Of a stretch of 64,000 bases of DNA, positions 34,442-43,562 are shown piece after piece. This DNA is from Sporobacter termitidis DSM 10068 (GTDB taxonomy: Bacteria > Bacillota > Clostridia > Oscillospirales > Oscillospiraceae): positions 274,387 to 338,386 of the forward strand of contig NZ_FQXV01000003.1 in NCBI RefSeq assembly GCF_900130065.1, in the 5' to 3' direction. The notes under the pieces were generated by a model. That model did not search any database, was not told the origin of the DNA, and saw nothing but the letters and a program-made list of their open reading frames with translations. The position numbers and the translations under genes are program-made. Position 1 is the first letter of the stretch; each line of letters opens with the position of its first letter.

Positions 34442-35257
34442 ATGAATCTTACGCCGAAACAGCTGCAATATCTCTTTTACATCGATCACTTTAAAAACAG
34501 CGGCAGGCTCATATCCGACCTGGCCGAACAGCTTGGCGTGACCAAGGGCGCGGTATCCCAGGTGCTTGATATTCATGAAAAGCACGGTCTGATCCGCCGC
34601 CGTGCGGACGGCCGCGTTGTTCTTACTGCCGAGGCGGAGCAGGCCATCGCGGAGCTGAAGGAGAAACACCGGTTTATTTGCCCCTTTTTCCGCACAATGC
34701 CGAATCTGGACGACGCGCTGGCTGTCAAATGCGCGCTGCAATATGTATGCTGGATGCCGCGGGAGAGCGTGGACGGCCTCGTGCAAAACCTTGCCGAGCG
34801 GGAACGGTTCAATTGTCTGCGCTGGGATATGGAGGAGAAAGCTCCGGATATGGACTTCCCATTTCCCGACGGAAGCTATCAGGTTCCATTCGACGTGTAC
34901 AGGGCGGACAGCAATGTCCTCTCCATGGGTGACAAGGGCTTCGTCAAGCCGGCCAGAATGGACGTGATGGACGGCAGGGGCACGATCACGCTCAAATCCA
35001 AGGAGATTCGCTACAGGAGCGGGCCGGAAAAATACTTCCGCGGGAAATTGACCCGGCTCAGCTGCCTGTGCGGCAGCGATTTTGTCCAGATCAGGTCAAA
35101 AAACAGCGAATATACCATACCACTTCACTACATCCGGAAGCTGAGCCTGACGCCGGGCGGCACACTCTGCGCCACGCTCCGGATCAAGGCTGAGGCCAGC
35201 AGATGTGTCTCCAACATGCCCATAAGCGAAGCGGACATCATGTTCAGGTTTGTGTAA
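34442..35257 (+). CDS. HTH-NEAT-like transcriptional regulator 2
   Basis: 271 residues, cytoplasmic, starting at ATG 34442 just after GAGGTGAAA (an in-frame GTG at 34436 is possible). Winged helix at 1-65 (LAEQLGVTKGAVSQVLDI). The middle helices keep one KH pair, but the E-H metal site reads CALQYVCWM. Residues 142-271 (DGSYQVPFDVY, SMGDKGFVKPAR, GTITLKSKEI, YTIPLHY, LRIKAEAS) match regulator 1 and NEAT domains; SMGDKGF and PAR are identical in both. It is the last gene of the DUF454-ABC operon, 37 bases after the CydC-like stop. Possible activator or second sensor of the haem regulon. Confidence 0.75.
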   Translation: MNLTPKQLQYLFYIDHFKNSGRLISDLAEQLGVTKGAVSQVLDIHEKHGLIRRRADGRVVLTAEAEQAIAELKEKHRFICPFFRTMPNLDDALAVKCALQYVCWMPRESVDGLVQNLAERERFNCLRWDMEEKAPDMDFPFPDGSYQVPFDVYRADSNVLSMGDKGFVKPARMDVMDGRGTITLKSKEIRYRSGPEKYFRGKLTRLSCLCGSDFVQIRSKNSEYTIPLHYIRKLSLTPGGTLCATLRIKAEASRCVSNMPISEADIMFRFV

Positions 35258-35425
35258 TCCGCCGATTTTTATTTTTCCTTTCAGCGGCATGTTTAGTTAC
35301 CTAAACCTTGGGTTTGAACAAGCCTGTCCCGGAACCCAGGAAAATACAGGAAAAACGAAGCGATTGATATCCACGGCTGTGGAAATGTGCCGATTTGCCA
35401 TAAAAATGCCGTGATTTTAGCCTTG

Positions 35426-35454
35426 TTGACAACAAAAAACACCTCTGCTATATT
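35426..35454 (+). promoter_or_regulatory. Promoter of the haem surface-protein operon
   Basis: TTGACA (35426-35431), 17 bases, TATATT (35449-35454): near-consensus. The -35 is embedded in CTTGTTGACAAC (35422-35433), as at 30463. The 5' leader to the first gene is about 240 bases. Confidence 0.65.
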
Positions 35455-35517
35455 GGAGTCATGGTCCAGGCATCAGAGGCGGAGATTGATGCGGCGGCTG
35501 ATTTTTTAGCCTCCATT

Positions 35518-35533
35518 GTTAGAGTGTTCTAAC
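35518..35533. promoter_or_regulatory. GTTAGA-N4-TCTAAC operator, copy 5 (surface/haem operon)
   Basis: GTTAGAGTGTTCTAAC, a perfect palindrome in the arms, about 60 bases after the predicted transcription start and 168 bases before the first gene. The rest of 35258-35700 shows no coding frame. Confidence 0.75.
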
Positions 35534-35700
35534 TTTCTGAAAACAGTCCTCACCTCAGGACCTGACTGCTCCGGAGCGGAAGATGCGCCGTACATATCAA
35601 CCATCAGCTCTGCATGCCATCATGACGCGGCGAAACACCGTTTTCGCCTACACGCAGGGCTGGCTCCCGCCGGCCCGACTTTAGAAAAGGAGTATCTCAA

Positions 35701-36123
35701 ATGATAAGAACAAAAACAAGATCCATCAGCAAAGTGGCCGCGATTTTTATGTGTGTCGCCATGTTGTTCTCCGTTATGGCGATCTCCGCCAGCGCGCTGG
35801 ACGCGGGAACGACGTATACCCCGGTCTTAACGACCGGCGCGCCCCACCCGATCGATATTTTTGCCGGTGACGCCGTTGTGGATCCGGACGACGTGGTCAC
35901 GATCGAGCTGCAGCCCATGTCCGTCGGCACTGTGACCGGCGAGGTGGTCGGCGCCGTCAGCAACACTTCGGGCTATACCGCGGTGGTCAGCGGCGGTTAT
36001 CTGATTGTCACCAGCCCTGCGGGCATCGCGGCGGAGGCTTTCTCGGCCAGCATCACCTTCACGATCGCGCTCAGCAGCGGCGCCCATATGCCCGCCACAG
36101 GCGTGCTGACCCTTGCGTCGTAA
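35701..36123 (+). CDS. Small secreted protein of the haem operon, unknown family
   Basis: 140 residues; ATG 35701 with AAAGGAG ahead. Clear signal peptide (to about ISASA, residue 28). The mature part of about 110 residues is rich in beta-strand-forming Val, Thr and Ser and looks like one small Ig-like or jelly-roll domain (VVTIELQP, GYLIVTSPAG, SASITFTIAL), with no cysteine and no anchor, so probably released. First gene after the operator and directly before the giant NEAT protein. A diffusible haem carrier is conceivable but there is no sequence proof. Confidence 0.7.
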   Translation: MIRTKTRSISKVAAIFMCVAMLFSVMAISASALDAGTTYTPVLTTGAPHPIDIFAGDAVVDPDDVVTIELQPMSVGTVTGEVVGAVSNTSGYTAVVSGGYLIVTSPAGIAAEAFSASITFTIALSSGAHMPATGVLTLAS

Positions 36124-36155
36124 GAATCACGGTAAATAACCTCGTCAAACAGCGA

Positions 36156-36185
36156 GGGGGGCGGCAAAATATATTGCCGCCCCCC
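36156..36185 (+). terminator. Very stable intercistronic hairpin
   Basis: Perfect 12-base arms GGGGGGCGGCAA (36156-36167) and TTGCCGCCCCCC (36174-36185), loop AATATA, no T-tract. Likely protects the short upstream message or reduces read-through into the 6-kb gene. Confidence 0.6.
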
Positions 36186-36234
36186 GCCTCTTGCAGGGTT
36201 GATTATCTATAGTCAAGTATTAAGGAGAAAAATT

Positions 36235-39200
36235 ATGCACATAAAACGGTTTATTTCATGGACGCTCGTCCTTGTGCTGCTACTGGGCGCGGTTCCGGCC
36301 TACGCGGCGGAGGGCGGGATAAGCCCGCTGTCCCTGTCGGTGTCCGATCCCGCAGGCGGCGGACCGTACACCGTGGGCCGGGAGGTCACGGTGAGCGTCA
36401 GCGCGCCGGAGGGCGCCGAGCTCTATTACACCACGGACGGCGCCGCCCCGACCGAAGAGTCTCCGGCCGTATCGGGCTGTGCCATCAACGTCTCCGCCGG
36501 GGAGCCGGGGACCGTCACCGTTAAGGTACTGGCGGCAGTCCCGTCGGTTGACGATGGGCAGGCCGAGGCGCGGGCCTACATCGCGTCCATAGACCTGCCG
36601 TTCGAGGCGCCCGCCCCGGAGGACGACGCCGGGCAGCCGGGGGAAGAAGCCCCGCCCGCCGAGCCGCAGGCCCAGCTGCTCCAGCCGCTGGGCCCGGAAA
36701 CCGCGCCGGCTCTTTCGCTGGACGCGGTGCAAAGCGTCTGCGGGCTGGGTGACACGGCCAGCGTAACGGTCACCGCCACCGAAGGCGCGGCGGTGTATTA
36801 CACCGTTGACGGAAGCGACCCGACGAAAGACAGCACGAAGTGCGAAAGCGGCGCCATCCCCGTCACGGCGCCCGATGCGGCGGACGGCGGCGCGGTGACG
36901 GTTAAGGCCGTCGCGATTTCGGGCGAGGGCGACGCCGTGTCGGCCATCGCGTCCAAAACCGTTTCCTTTTACCGCACGGCGGAGGTGCCGGATACATCTG
37001 CCTTCTCTCTGGCTGTGGGCGTAAATACATATTATTTTGAGAATCCCCAAGCGGCCTTTAACGCGGTGAGTGACACGAACCTTTCCGGCGACATGACGCT
37101 GAAGGTTTTAAAAGATACCGAGTATACCTATGAGGTAAATTCAGGCAGCAGCGCACATCTCTTTTTCAGTGGGACCGGCGGCGCCGTGACGCTTGATTTA
37201 AACAAGCGAACACTGACGATGATTGGAAACCGCACAGGGGGTGCCGTCTCCGTCAGATTTGCGGCACCATCCGTCAACATTATAGACAGCCAGGCCACCG
37301 GAAGCGCAACGGCGGGCACGCTGGATGCCGGCTTGCTGGATGTACGGAACGGAATACTCTCCGCCACTGCAACCGATGGCATTCAACAGTTCACTATTCA
37401 AGATGTCAATTTGAAGCTCTCGGGAGAAAAGGTAACCAACGCTGTCTCCTCAAATATAGAAACCGAGATTGACAACGCGGTGATTGAGCGAGACAACGCG
37501 GGAACAAGTACGAGCAATACCGCTGTGGTCTCCCTCACCTCAAGCAGTAATATTTATTCGATTTCTGACAGCGTGCTCCAAAACAACGGCGGAATGGGCG
37601 TCTCCATGTCCGGTGGGGTAACGTTTACCCGAAGCATCATAACAGCTGCGACGACCGCGCTGTCTGTAACCGCCAGCAACAACCCCGTAACCGTAAACGG
37701 CGGCCGGTATGAGGCCGGGACATACGCGGTTCAGTTTGGAACCAACGCAACAAACAGCGTCGTTTTGGAGGATGGCGTATTTATCGGCGCGCTGACTGTT
37801 GTCAAGGCAGCCTCGCAGCTCGAAATACGCAACGGTTATTACCAGGGCGCCTGGACCGGCAACGTCACGGCGCCGCACAGCGTTGCGCAAGCGGTGACCG
37901 AAGGAGAATACGCGGGCTTTACCAGGTATACCATGCGCCCCGACCACACGGCCACGGTTTCCCTGGACGCTGCCGCAGGCGCCGCCACCGTAGCCCAAGG
38001 TACAGGTGCACAGACGGTATACGAGGGCGAGGAGATCACCTACACCGTGGCTTGTCTGGATGATTACGAGGTAACCAAAATCACCTATACCCCCGCGGGA
38101 GGCGGCGCGCAGGACATCCCCCTCACGGAAAATCCAAATTACACGGTCAGCGGGACGACCGCCTCCTACACCATGACCGTTCCGGACAAGGACTATGCGC
38201 TGAGCTTCAAGGTGGAAGAACGTGCGGCGGGGTCCGACGTGGCCTCCGTCGGCGGCACGAAGTACAATTCGCTGTCCACGGCCATGCTGGCACTGCATGA
38301 CGGCGGAACGCTGACCCTCCTGAAGGATGCTGCCTACGGGAGCGTGCTGACCTTTGCCCTGAATAATGTGACGCTGGACCTCAACGGCCACGCGCTGACG
38401 ATAAACGAGGGAGCCGACGTTTACGGCATCAATGTAAGCGCCGGTAAGCTGACCGTGGCGGACGGCGTTGGGGGCGGCCGGATCTCCTTCGGCGGCGGTT
38501 ACGGCGTGGATGTGAGCGGTACCGGCACGCAATTCGAGCTTTCCGGCGGCACGCTGAAGGACATTTCCGCCGCGATAAACGCCAGGGTGATACGGGGCGG
38601 TGCCACAAACGGCGGTAAAATCACCATATCCGGCGGCCGCGCGGAGGGCTTAACGGAATTAGTCTCCTATACGCAGTGCGGCCTTGATATGACCGGCGGC
38701 GCACTGGCGGCGGCAAATATCGGATCGGTCATCGCGCACTACAGCAACGGTCTGGTCAATATCACGGGCGGCACGATTTCCTCGGGAGCGGGGCTGATCA
38801 CCGAAAGCTCCACGGATGTGATCTGCGCGAGAGGCAGTCTCGGCGCGGGCGAAATCCTGCGGATCATGGGAGGCACCATCACCAGCGACAACATTCTGAG
38901 CCCGGTCGCTGTTCCTTCCGACAGTGCCACCGGCACCATCAACATCGGCGGCAGCGCAAAGCTGATCGCCAATCAGGGCGCCGCGCTGAAGGTGAGCGGC
39001 AGAGGCAGCGGCTTTTCAACCTCCGTTATCGTCAATATCGACGGCAGCGCGATGCTGAGGGGCACGGCCGGCGCGGTCCAGATCGCGGAAAACGTCAATA
39101 TGCCGGCCATCCATGTAAACGGCGGCTATTTCGCTGGCGGCAATGGGAGCATCCCGATTTCCGATACCTATTGGGTCACTTTCCCGACAGGCTTCGTGCT

Positions 39201-42200
39201 GAACACGGCTTCCGCGCCGGAGGGAACTTACGCGGGCTATTACACTCTGGCCACGAAGGAATCCCTCTCGGGCGTGAACCCGAATACCAACGAGCCGTAT
39301 ACCTACCAGAACTATACCGGCAACGGCATCGACGGCGGCGGTTTAAATCAAATTCTTGAGGAGGCGCTGCCGATTTTCGATGCCGGCGCCGGTACATATC
39401 CCGCTGAAACATGGTCGGCGTTCACGGCCGCATACAACGCGGCACTGCGGGTCAGGGATTTGAACCGCAACGCCAACCAGACGGAAATCGACTACCGCGC
39501 CGCCGGGCTTGTCCTTGCCATGCAGGCTCTGGAGAGCTCGGCTGCCATCGACCTGTCCAAGCTGGCCGACGGCGAATATCAGATTGACATTCAAATGTAC
39601 AAATATGACCGCAGCGGCCCGTCCATGGCCGCCGGCAGCGTCAATGGTCCGGCAACCTTGATTATTCAGGATGGGAAGGCCACGCTGAGTGCGCACTTCA
39701 AGCCCACATATCAACTGGGCCTGTGGGGTCATCTGCTGCAGTTCTGGGTGTTCAAGGGCAGCACGCCCGCCCAGGCCCAGGGAAACTGGGTAGACCCTGA
39801 AAACAACGAAAAACGCGTGGAGGCCACGCTCAGCCATTTCTATAAGGCGGACGGCTACAACATGACCTACCGCGAGGACGCAGAAGGTGTGGACGGCTAT
39901 TCAGCGGCATACCCCTTCCCGGGCACGGCGACATTCCCGATCCCCTACCTGGGCACGGATACCGACTACAGCACGCTGTATTGCCGTGTCGGCGTGGACG
40001 CCATGAGATCGATCGCGGCGGAGGGCAGCACCGGCGACGCCAACGTGCTGATGATCCTCAAATACAGCACGCTGACGCCGGTCAGCGTCAGGCCCACGCT
40101 CTCCCTCGATACCGCGTCTGTTTCGCTGATCGCGGGAAAAAGCGCTCCCCAGACCGTCACCGGGGCGCTCAAGAACGCGGACGGATACGCCCTCAGCTGG
40201 GAAAGCAGCAACAACAGCGTGGCGACCGTGACGCCGGGCAGCGGCAGCACCGCCGTCATCACCGCCGCGGGCGCGGGGACCGCCACCATTACCGCCAGGG
40301 CGGTCAAGAGCGGCGCGGACCCCCTGACCAGGACCGTCACCGTCACCGTGGCGGCTTCCGACAAGGCACCCGTTAAGGTAGATACTGTGACGACACAAGG
40401 CTCCACCGCCACCGCCGTCCTCACCGGCGACACCCTGGTAACCTCCGGGCAGGATGAGAACAGAGTGGACGTGGACGGCGCGGCAATCGTCATAAGCGCC
40501 AAGGTCCAGACGGGCGGGGAAAACGTCGCCGTCTCCAAGGTCTTGCTGCCCGCCGCGGCGGTCCGGGCACTCGCCGCCGCCGGCAGGCCGGTCACATTCC
40601 AGGCCGACGTGGGCGCCGTGACCTTCACCGGCAGCGCCGTGGCTCAAATCGCGGCCGCGGCGGGTTCCGGGAGCATCACGCTCACCGTGGCCAAGGCCGC
40701 CGCGCCCGGCAGCAGCCTGGGCACCTTCACGGCCGCCTATGAACTCCAGCTGAACACCGCCGGCGGGACGGCCGTCCTCTTCGCCAACGGCCAGGCCACG
40801 GTGTCGGTGCCAAACAGCGACAGCGGCGTCAAATACGCCTATTGCATCCGGGATGGAAAACGCGTCGAGCGTCAGGCGGTTACCCTGGAGAGCGGGTGCG
40901 CCAGCTGGACCACCAACCACTTTTCCAGCTGGGCCCTGAGCGCCAATGAATACAGTGTGGATACCGGCACCGGCGGCGGAGGCGGCGCTGGCGACTACTT
41001 CCTGCTCGACGGCAACTATTATGTGAGCATCAACCTGTGGAAGGCGGGCGGCGTTGACGAAGTGTCCATGGGCGACGTGGCCTTCAGGAACAACAGCCGG
41101 GCCCTGGTCACCGTGAGCAGCGGGAAGATCACCGCCGTTCAGATCGCCACCAACCCTGTGGACGTGGATCAATATCACAGCGCCATCATCCAGTTCGCGG
41201 TGACCGGCGCCGGCGTGAACATTCTGGAAACCGGTTCCCTGACCACACAGCCGGCGAACAAAAACTACAGCTATATCAAGCGCATCAGCTTCACCATGCC
41301 CGGCGCGGGCCAGCCCGACATCGCGGACGCCATTACTTACGTTGATGTGCGGTTCAAGGTGCCGGACACCCCCATGGACGCGGCGGTGGGCGACACTCTG
41401 GACGCGCGCCTGAGATTTCTCTGGAGCTCCGCCACGCCCACGAGCGACACCGTCCTGACGGCGAACGACAGCACCGCCAAGGGCACATCCTCGCTTACCG
41501 GCGATGAAATCAAGGATGTGGAGCGGACTGACCCTGCCACCGGCATCAAGCTCAGCACCGACACCAACCGCGTCAGTGACACAGCTCAATTCTCCGTGAC
41601 CAAGCTCGCCTCCGGCAGTGACTTTGAGACCGCGACAACCGCCATGAACGGCATTGCGGACGCCTGGGAGCTTTATAAAATCGTGGTCACGGTGGACGGC
41701 AAGGAAACCGCCCCGGAGGGCGCTGTGACCCTGTACTTCCCTTGCGGCAAGGAGGGGCTCACCATCTACCGTATCAATGCCGACGGCACCAGGACCGCCC
41801 TGAAGGGCACGGTGCAAGACGGTTATTATGTCCTGAGCACCAGCTCTCTGGGCCTGTTCTCCATTATCGGCAAGGTCACAAAGACCGGCCTGCTGGACAA
41901 ATTCACCGATCTGAGCGACCACTGGGCCAGGGATTACATCGCCGTGGCGGTGGAGAGAGGCCTGTTCGACGGCACCTCTGAGACGACCTTCGGCCCGGAT
42001 GCGTCTATGACCCGAGGCATGTTCGTTACGGTTTTGGGCCGTCTGGCCCAAGTGGACGTCGACGCGGCAGAGTATCAGGACAGCCGTTTTGCCGATGTGG
42101 AGCCCGGCGCCTGGTACGCCCCCTATGTGGCCTGGGCTGAAAAGAACGGCATTGCATCCGGGACCGGCGAGGACGCCTTCAGCCCGGAGCGCGCCATAAC

Positions 42201-42450
42201 CCGGCAGGAAATGGCGGTCATGCTCGAAAGCTATGTGAAGATTGCGGGCATGACCCTGAAGAGCAGCCAGGCCGAGAGCTTTGACGATCAGGCTGACATC
42301 GCGCCCTGGGCGAGGGATGCCGTGGAGGCTTTGGTTAAGGCCGGTCTTCTGAACGGCGTGGGCGACGGGACCTTCGCGCCGGCGAAAACCGCCAGCCGGG
42401 CCGAGGTCGCCGCGCTGCTGGCCCGCTTTATTCAGGATTACGGGCTTTAA
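36235..42450 (+). CDS. Giant SLH-anchored surface protein with two NEAT-like haem domains
   Basis: 2071 residues; ATG 36235 after AAGGAG. Signal peptide (1-25). Two chitobiase-like modules at about 45-102 and 176-242 (YYTTDGAAPT, YYTVDGSDPT). Two repeat-rich beta-helix stretches (about 260-620 and 680-1000). A FIVAR-like helical module (1036-1103). NEAT-like domain 1 (1105-1278: LADGEYQIDIQMYKYD). A Big_2 Ig-like module (1286-1372: LSLDTASVSLIAGKS). NEAT-like domain 2 (1586-1740: LLDGNYYVSINLWKAG, VSMGDVAF). Three SLH domains at the C-terminus (1890-2071) bind the secondary wall polymer. Captures haem or haemoproteins at the surface and passes it to the Shp-like protein (inference). Confidence 0.85.
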   Translation: MHIKRFISWTLVLVLLLGAVPAYAAEGGISPLSLSVSDPAGGGPYTVGREVTVSVSAPEGAELYYTTDGAAPTEESPAVSGCAINVSAGEPGTVTVKVLAAVPSVDDGQAEARAYIASIDLPFEAPAPEDDAGQPGEEAPPAEPQAQLLQPLGPETAPALSLDAVQSVCGLGDTASVTVTATEGAAVYYTVDGSDPTKDSTKCESGAIPVTAPDAADGGAVTVKAVAISGEGDAVSAIASKTVSFYRTAEVPDTSAFSLAVGVNTYYFENPQAAFNAVSDTNLSGDMTLKVLKDTEYTYEVNSGSSAHLFFSGTGGAVTLDLNKRTLTMIGNRTGGAVSVRFAAPSVNIIDSQATGSATAGTLDAGLLDVRNGILSATATDGIQQFTIQDVNLKLSGEKVTNAVSSNIETEIDNAVIERDNAGTSTSNTAVVSLTSSSNIYSISDSVLQNNGGMGVSMSGGVTFTRSIITAATTALSVTASNNPVTVNGGRYEAGTYAVQFGTNATNSVVLEDGVFIGALTVVKAASQLEIRNGYYQGAWTGNVTAPHSVAQAVTEGEYAGFTRYTMRPDHTATVSLDAAAGAATVAQGTGAQTVYEGEEITYTVACLDDYEVTKITYTPAGGGAQDIPLTENPNYTVSGTTASYTMTVPDKDYALSFKVEERAAGSDVASVGGTKYNSLSTAMLALHDGGTLTLLKDAAYGSVLTFALNNVTLDLNGHALTINEGADVYGINVSAGKLTVADGVGGGRISFGGGYGVDVSGTGTQFELSGGTLKDISAAINARVIRGGATNGGKITISGGRAEGLTELVSYTQCGLDMTGGALAAANIGSVIAHYSNGLVNITGGTISSGAGLITESSTDVICARGSLGAGEILRIMGGTITSDNILSPVAVPSDSATGTINIGGSAKLIANQGAALKVSGRGSGFSTSVIVNIDGSAMLRGTAGAVQIAENVNMPAIHVNGGYFAGGNGSIPISDTYWVTFPTGFVLNTASAPEGTYAGYYTLATKESLSGVNPNTNEPYTYQNYTGNGIDGGGLNQILEEALPIFDAGAGTYPAETWSAFTAAYNAALRVRDLNRNANQTEIDYRAAGLVLAMQALESSAAIDLSKLADGEYQIDIQMYKYDRSGPSMAAGSVNGPATLIIQDGKATLSAHFKPTYQLGLWGHLLQFWVFKGSTPAQAQGNWVDPENNEKRVEATLSHFYKADGYNMTYREDAEGVDGYSAAYPFPGTATFPIPYLGTDTDYSTLYCRVGVDAMRSIAAEGSTGDANVLMILKYSTLTPVSVRPTLSLDTASVSLIAGKSAPQTVTGALKNADGYALSWESSNNSVATVTPGSGSTAVITAAGAGTATITARAVKSGADPLTRTVTVTVAASDKAPVKVDTVTTQGSTATAVLTGDTLVTSGQDENRVDVDGAAIVISAKVQTGGENVAVSKVLLPAAAVRALAAAGRPVTFQADVGAVTFTGSAVAQIAAAAGSGSITLTVAKAAAPGSSLGTFTAAYELQLNTAGGTAVLFANGQATVSVPNSDSGVKYAYCIRDGKRVERQAVTLESGCASWTTNHFSSWALSANEYSVDTGTGGGGGAGDYFLLDGNYYVSINLWKAGGVDEVSMGDVAFRNNSRALVTVSSGKITAVQIATNPVDVDQYHSAIIQFAVTGAGVNILETGSLTTQPANKNYSYIKRISFTMPGAGQPDIADAITYVDVRFKVPDTPMDAAVGDTLDARLRFLWSSATPTSDTVLTANDSTAKGTSSLTGDEIKDVERTDPATGIKLSTDTNRVSDTAQFSVTKLASGSDFETATTAMNGIADAWELYKIVVTVDGKETAPEGAVTLYFPCGKEGLTIYRINADGTRTALKGTVQDGYYVLSTSSLGLFSIIGKVTKTGLLDKFTDLSDHWARDYIAVAVERGLFDGTSETTFGPDASMTRGMFVTVLGRLAQVDVDAAEYQDSRFADVEPGAWYAPYVAWAEKNGIASGTGEDAFSPERAITRQEMAVMLESYVKIAGMTLKSSQAESFDDQADIAPWARDAVEALVKAGLLNGVGDGTFAPAKTASRAEVAALLARFIQDYGL

Positions 42451-42578
42451 GAATGACAGTTCGGCGGAAACAGGAGCTGGGAGGGGCAACTCGCCTCCCG
42501 GCTCCTCCTGCTGAACGGAATGTCCGTATCAAGGCGAGGCAAGCCTCGGCATATACGCCGATTTTTGAGGAGGTTCAT

Positions 42579-43559
42579 ATGAAGCTGAAACAATTGGGCG
42601 CTTTTGCCCTGTGTCTGTTCGCCGCGGCGGTCCTGTTTGCCCTGCCGGCATCCGCGCTGGACGCCGGCGCCTACACCGCGCCCTGCGGTACCTACTATCT
42701 CAATCCGGACACCGGCGTCACCGACGACGGCGGCACCAAGAACGCCGCCATCGGCGAAGGGATGTGCCGTTCCGCCGTCTATAAAGACGCCCTCATCGAG
42801 GTGGAGAACGGCAGCACTTATCTCACCATTCGGATGCAGCTGATGAGCAACATCAAAGACATCAAGTTTTCCGTCCAGAAAACCGCGGGAGACCCGGGCA
42901 GCTATCAGGCCGTAAGCTACAGCACGATGCAGGAGGATTCCTCTTCCGACACGGCGGATATGCGCTTCAAGGTCCCCAAGGCGACCGCCTACATCCGCTG
43001 CGATATGTATGTTATTCCCATGGGGCGGGCCGTGGTCTTCTATATGCAGGTGAACAGCGGCTCCGCCAGCAAGGGCGGCGGAGATTTTGTGGTGTCGGTG
43101 GACACTCCCGCTCCGGCGAGCACGCCCCCGGCCGCCGGAAGTCCTGCGGCAGGCCCTCAGGAGCCGTCGCCTCCCGCCCACGCCGAGACGCCGGCCGCCG
43201 CGCTGGCCCCGACACCGTCCGTCAGCCCGGACAAGGCCGCAGCGTCAACGCCGCCGGGCAGCAGCCCCGCCGCCGCGGCAAATGCTTCCGACGCCACCGC
43301 CTCCCCTGCGCCGGCCGAAAGCGCATCGTCCGCGCCGTCGCAGGTCACGCCGGAGGAACCGGAGAATTCCGTCCCGGCTGAAGGACCCGAGGCTTCCAAT
43401 GGGAACGCATCCCCCGCCCCTGTATCAAGTGCCGATCCGGGCGCGGAAACCGACAGCACCGCGGAACGCGGCGGCTTCCCTACCGGGGCCGCCGCGGCGG
43501 TGGCTGTCGTGGTGGTCGTTGTGGTGCTGACCATTGTCGTCAGGAAGAAAGGCAGGTAA
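42579..43559 (+). CDS. shp: Shp-like haem-binding surface protein
   Basis: 326 residues from ATG 42579 after GAGGAGG. Signal peptide to about residue 27. Residues 28-175 match the Shp haem domain (YYLNPDTGVTDDGGT, ALIEVENGSTYLTIRMQLM, VIPMGRAVVFYM); Shp coordinates haem with two methionines, several of which are present. Then a Pro/Ala/Ser-rich wall-spanning linker (about 176-295), one membrane helix and an RKKGR tail; no LPXTG. In streptococci Shp relays haem from surface NEAT proteins to HtsA, the very gene that follows here. Confidence 0.85.
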   Translation: MKLKQLGAFALCLFAAAVLFALPASALDAGAYTAPCGTYYLNPDTGVTDDGGTKNAAIGEGMCRSAVYKDALIEVENGSTYLTIRMQLMSNIKDIKFSVQKTAGDPGSYQAVSYSTMQEDSSSDTADMRFKVPKATAYIRCDMYVIPMGRAVVFYMQVNSGSASKGGGDFVVSVDTPAPASTPPAAGSPAAGPQEPSPPAHAETPAAALAPTPSVSPDKAAASTPPGSSPAAAANASDATASPAPAESASSAPSQVTPEEPENSVPAEGPEASNGNASPAPVSSADPGAETDSTAERGGFPTGAAAAVAVVVVVVVLTIVVRKKGR

Positions 43560-43562
43560 ACC

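Noticed and set aside
39901..42489. Long open frame (862 codons) on the minus strand
   Set aside because: It is the antisense shadow of the GC-rich giant NEAT/SLH gene; composition (His/Arg/Gly/Ala-rich) and lack of a ribosome site show it is not coding.
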